A stretch of 6,044 nt of DNA, taken from the NCBI GenBank assembly GCA_030632095.1, contig DAOVJU010000230.1:1-6044 (forward strand), given 5' to 3'. The stretch comes from Chlorobiota bacterium. Lineage in GTDB: Bacteria > Bacteroidota > Bacteroidia > Bacteroidales > B39-G9. The notes below the pieces were generated by a model. That model was not told where the DNA came from. It did no database searches and worked only from the letters and a program-made list of their open reading frames with translations. Below are positions 6,012-6,044 of this stretch, in pieces (position 1 is the stretch's first letter; each line of letters begins with the position of its first letter). The position numbers were made by a program, and so were the translations under genes.

Positions 6012-6044
6012 TGACTGTTTATAAAAACAAATATTATTATTAAC

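Noticed and set aside
5842..6024. Open frame of about 60 codons without an ATG, containing VDAIAVRLRRYL
   Set aside because: The sequence slightly resembles the end of a winged-helix response regulator, but there is no start codon context, no match over a useful length and the DNA is dominated by hairpins. It is kept only as part of a finding.

Overview
The window looks like chromosomal DNA of a Bacteroidota bacterium, probably from the Bacteroidales/Marinilabiliales side of the phylum. It is strongly AT-rich and its start codons mostly lack a Shine-Dalgarno sequence. The promoter of its tRNA gene has the phylum-specific form TTG-N19-TAnnTTTG. The large ABC transporter type and the SiaB/SiaC pair are also familiar from this phylum. 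This placement is inference from sequence character, not a database result.

Layout, left to right. (1) Positions 1-2674, plus strand: an ABCG-like ABC transporter whose N-terminus lies outside the window. It is split into two overlapping frames (1-2106 and 2072-2674) at a run of nine A's (2084-2092). The second frame carries the conserved C-terminal part and the expected sixth membrane helix, so the two were very probably one protein. (2) Positions 2675-2776: a convergent intergenic gap with a perfect 10-bp hairpin that can terminate transcription from either side. (3) Positions 2777-3736, minus strand: siaB then siaC, a small two-gene signalling operon with a kinase of GHKL fold and its phospho-target. 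(4) Positions 3845-4348, minus strand: a small cysteine-rich lipoprotein of unknown function. (5) Positions 4386-4461, minus strand: tRNA-Pro(GGG) with a clear promoter. (6) Positions 4462-4783: a 322-bp divergent intergenic region with the tRNA promoter and a 131-bp element bounded by imperfect inverted repeats built from a 7-bp unit. (7) Positions 4784-5794, plus strand: trxB, thioredoxin reductase. (8) Positions 5795-6044: no convincing gene, but several short hairpins in a locally GC-richer patch.

How the genes relate: SiaB and SiaC should work together as a phosphorylation switch; the usual phosphatase (SiaA) and diguanylate cyclase (SiaD) partners are not in this window. TrxB is a housekeeping redox enzyme with its own transcription unit. 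The lipoprotein lies only 37 bp downstream of the tRNA on the same strand and may be co-transcribed with it. The most noteworthy observation is the A9-split transporter, which could be a phase-variable gene, a transcriptional-slippage gene, a recent pseudogene or a homopolymer sequencing error. I did not find a clearly new biological system.
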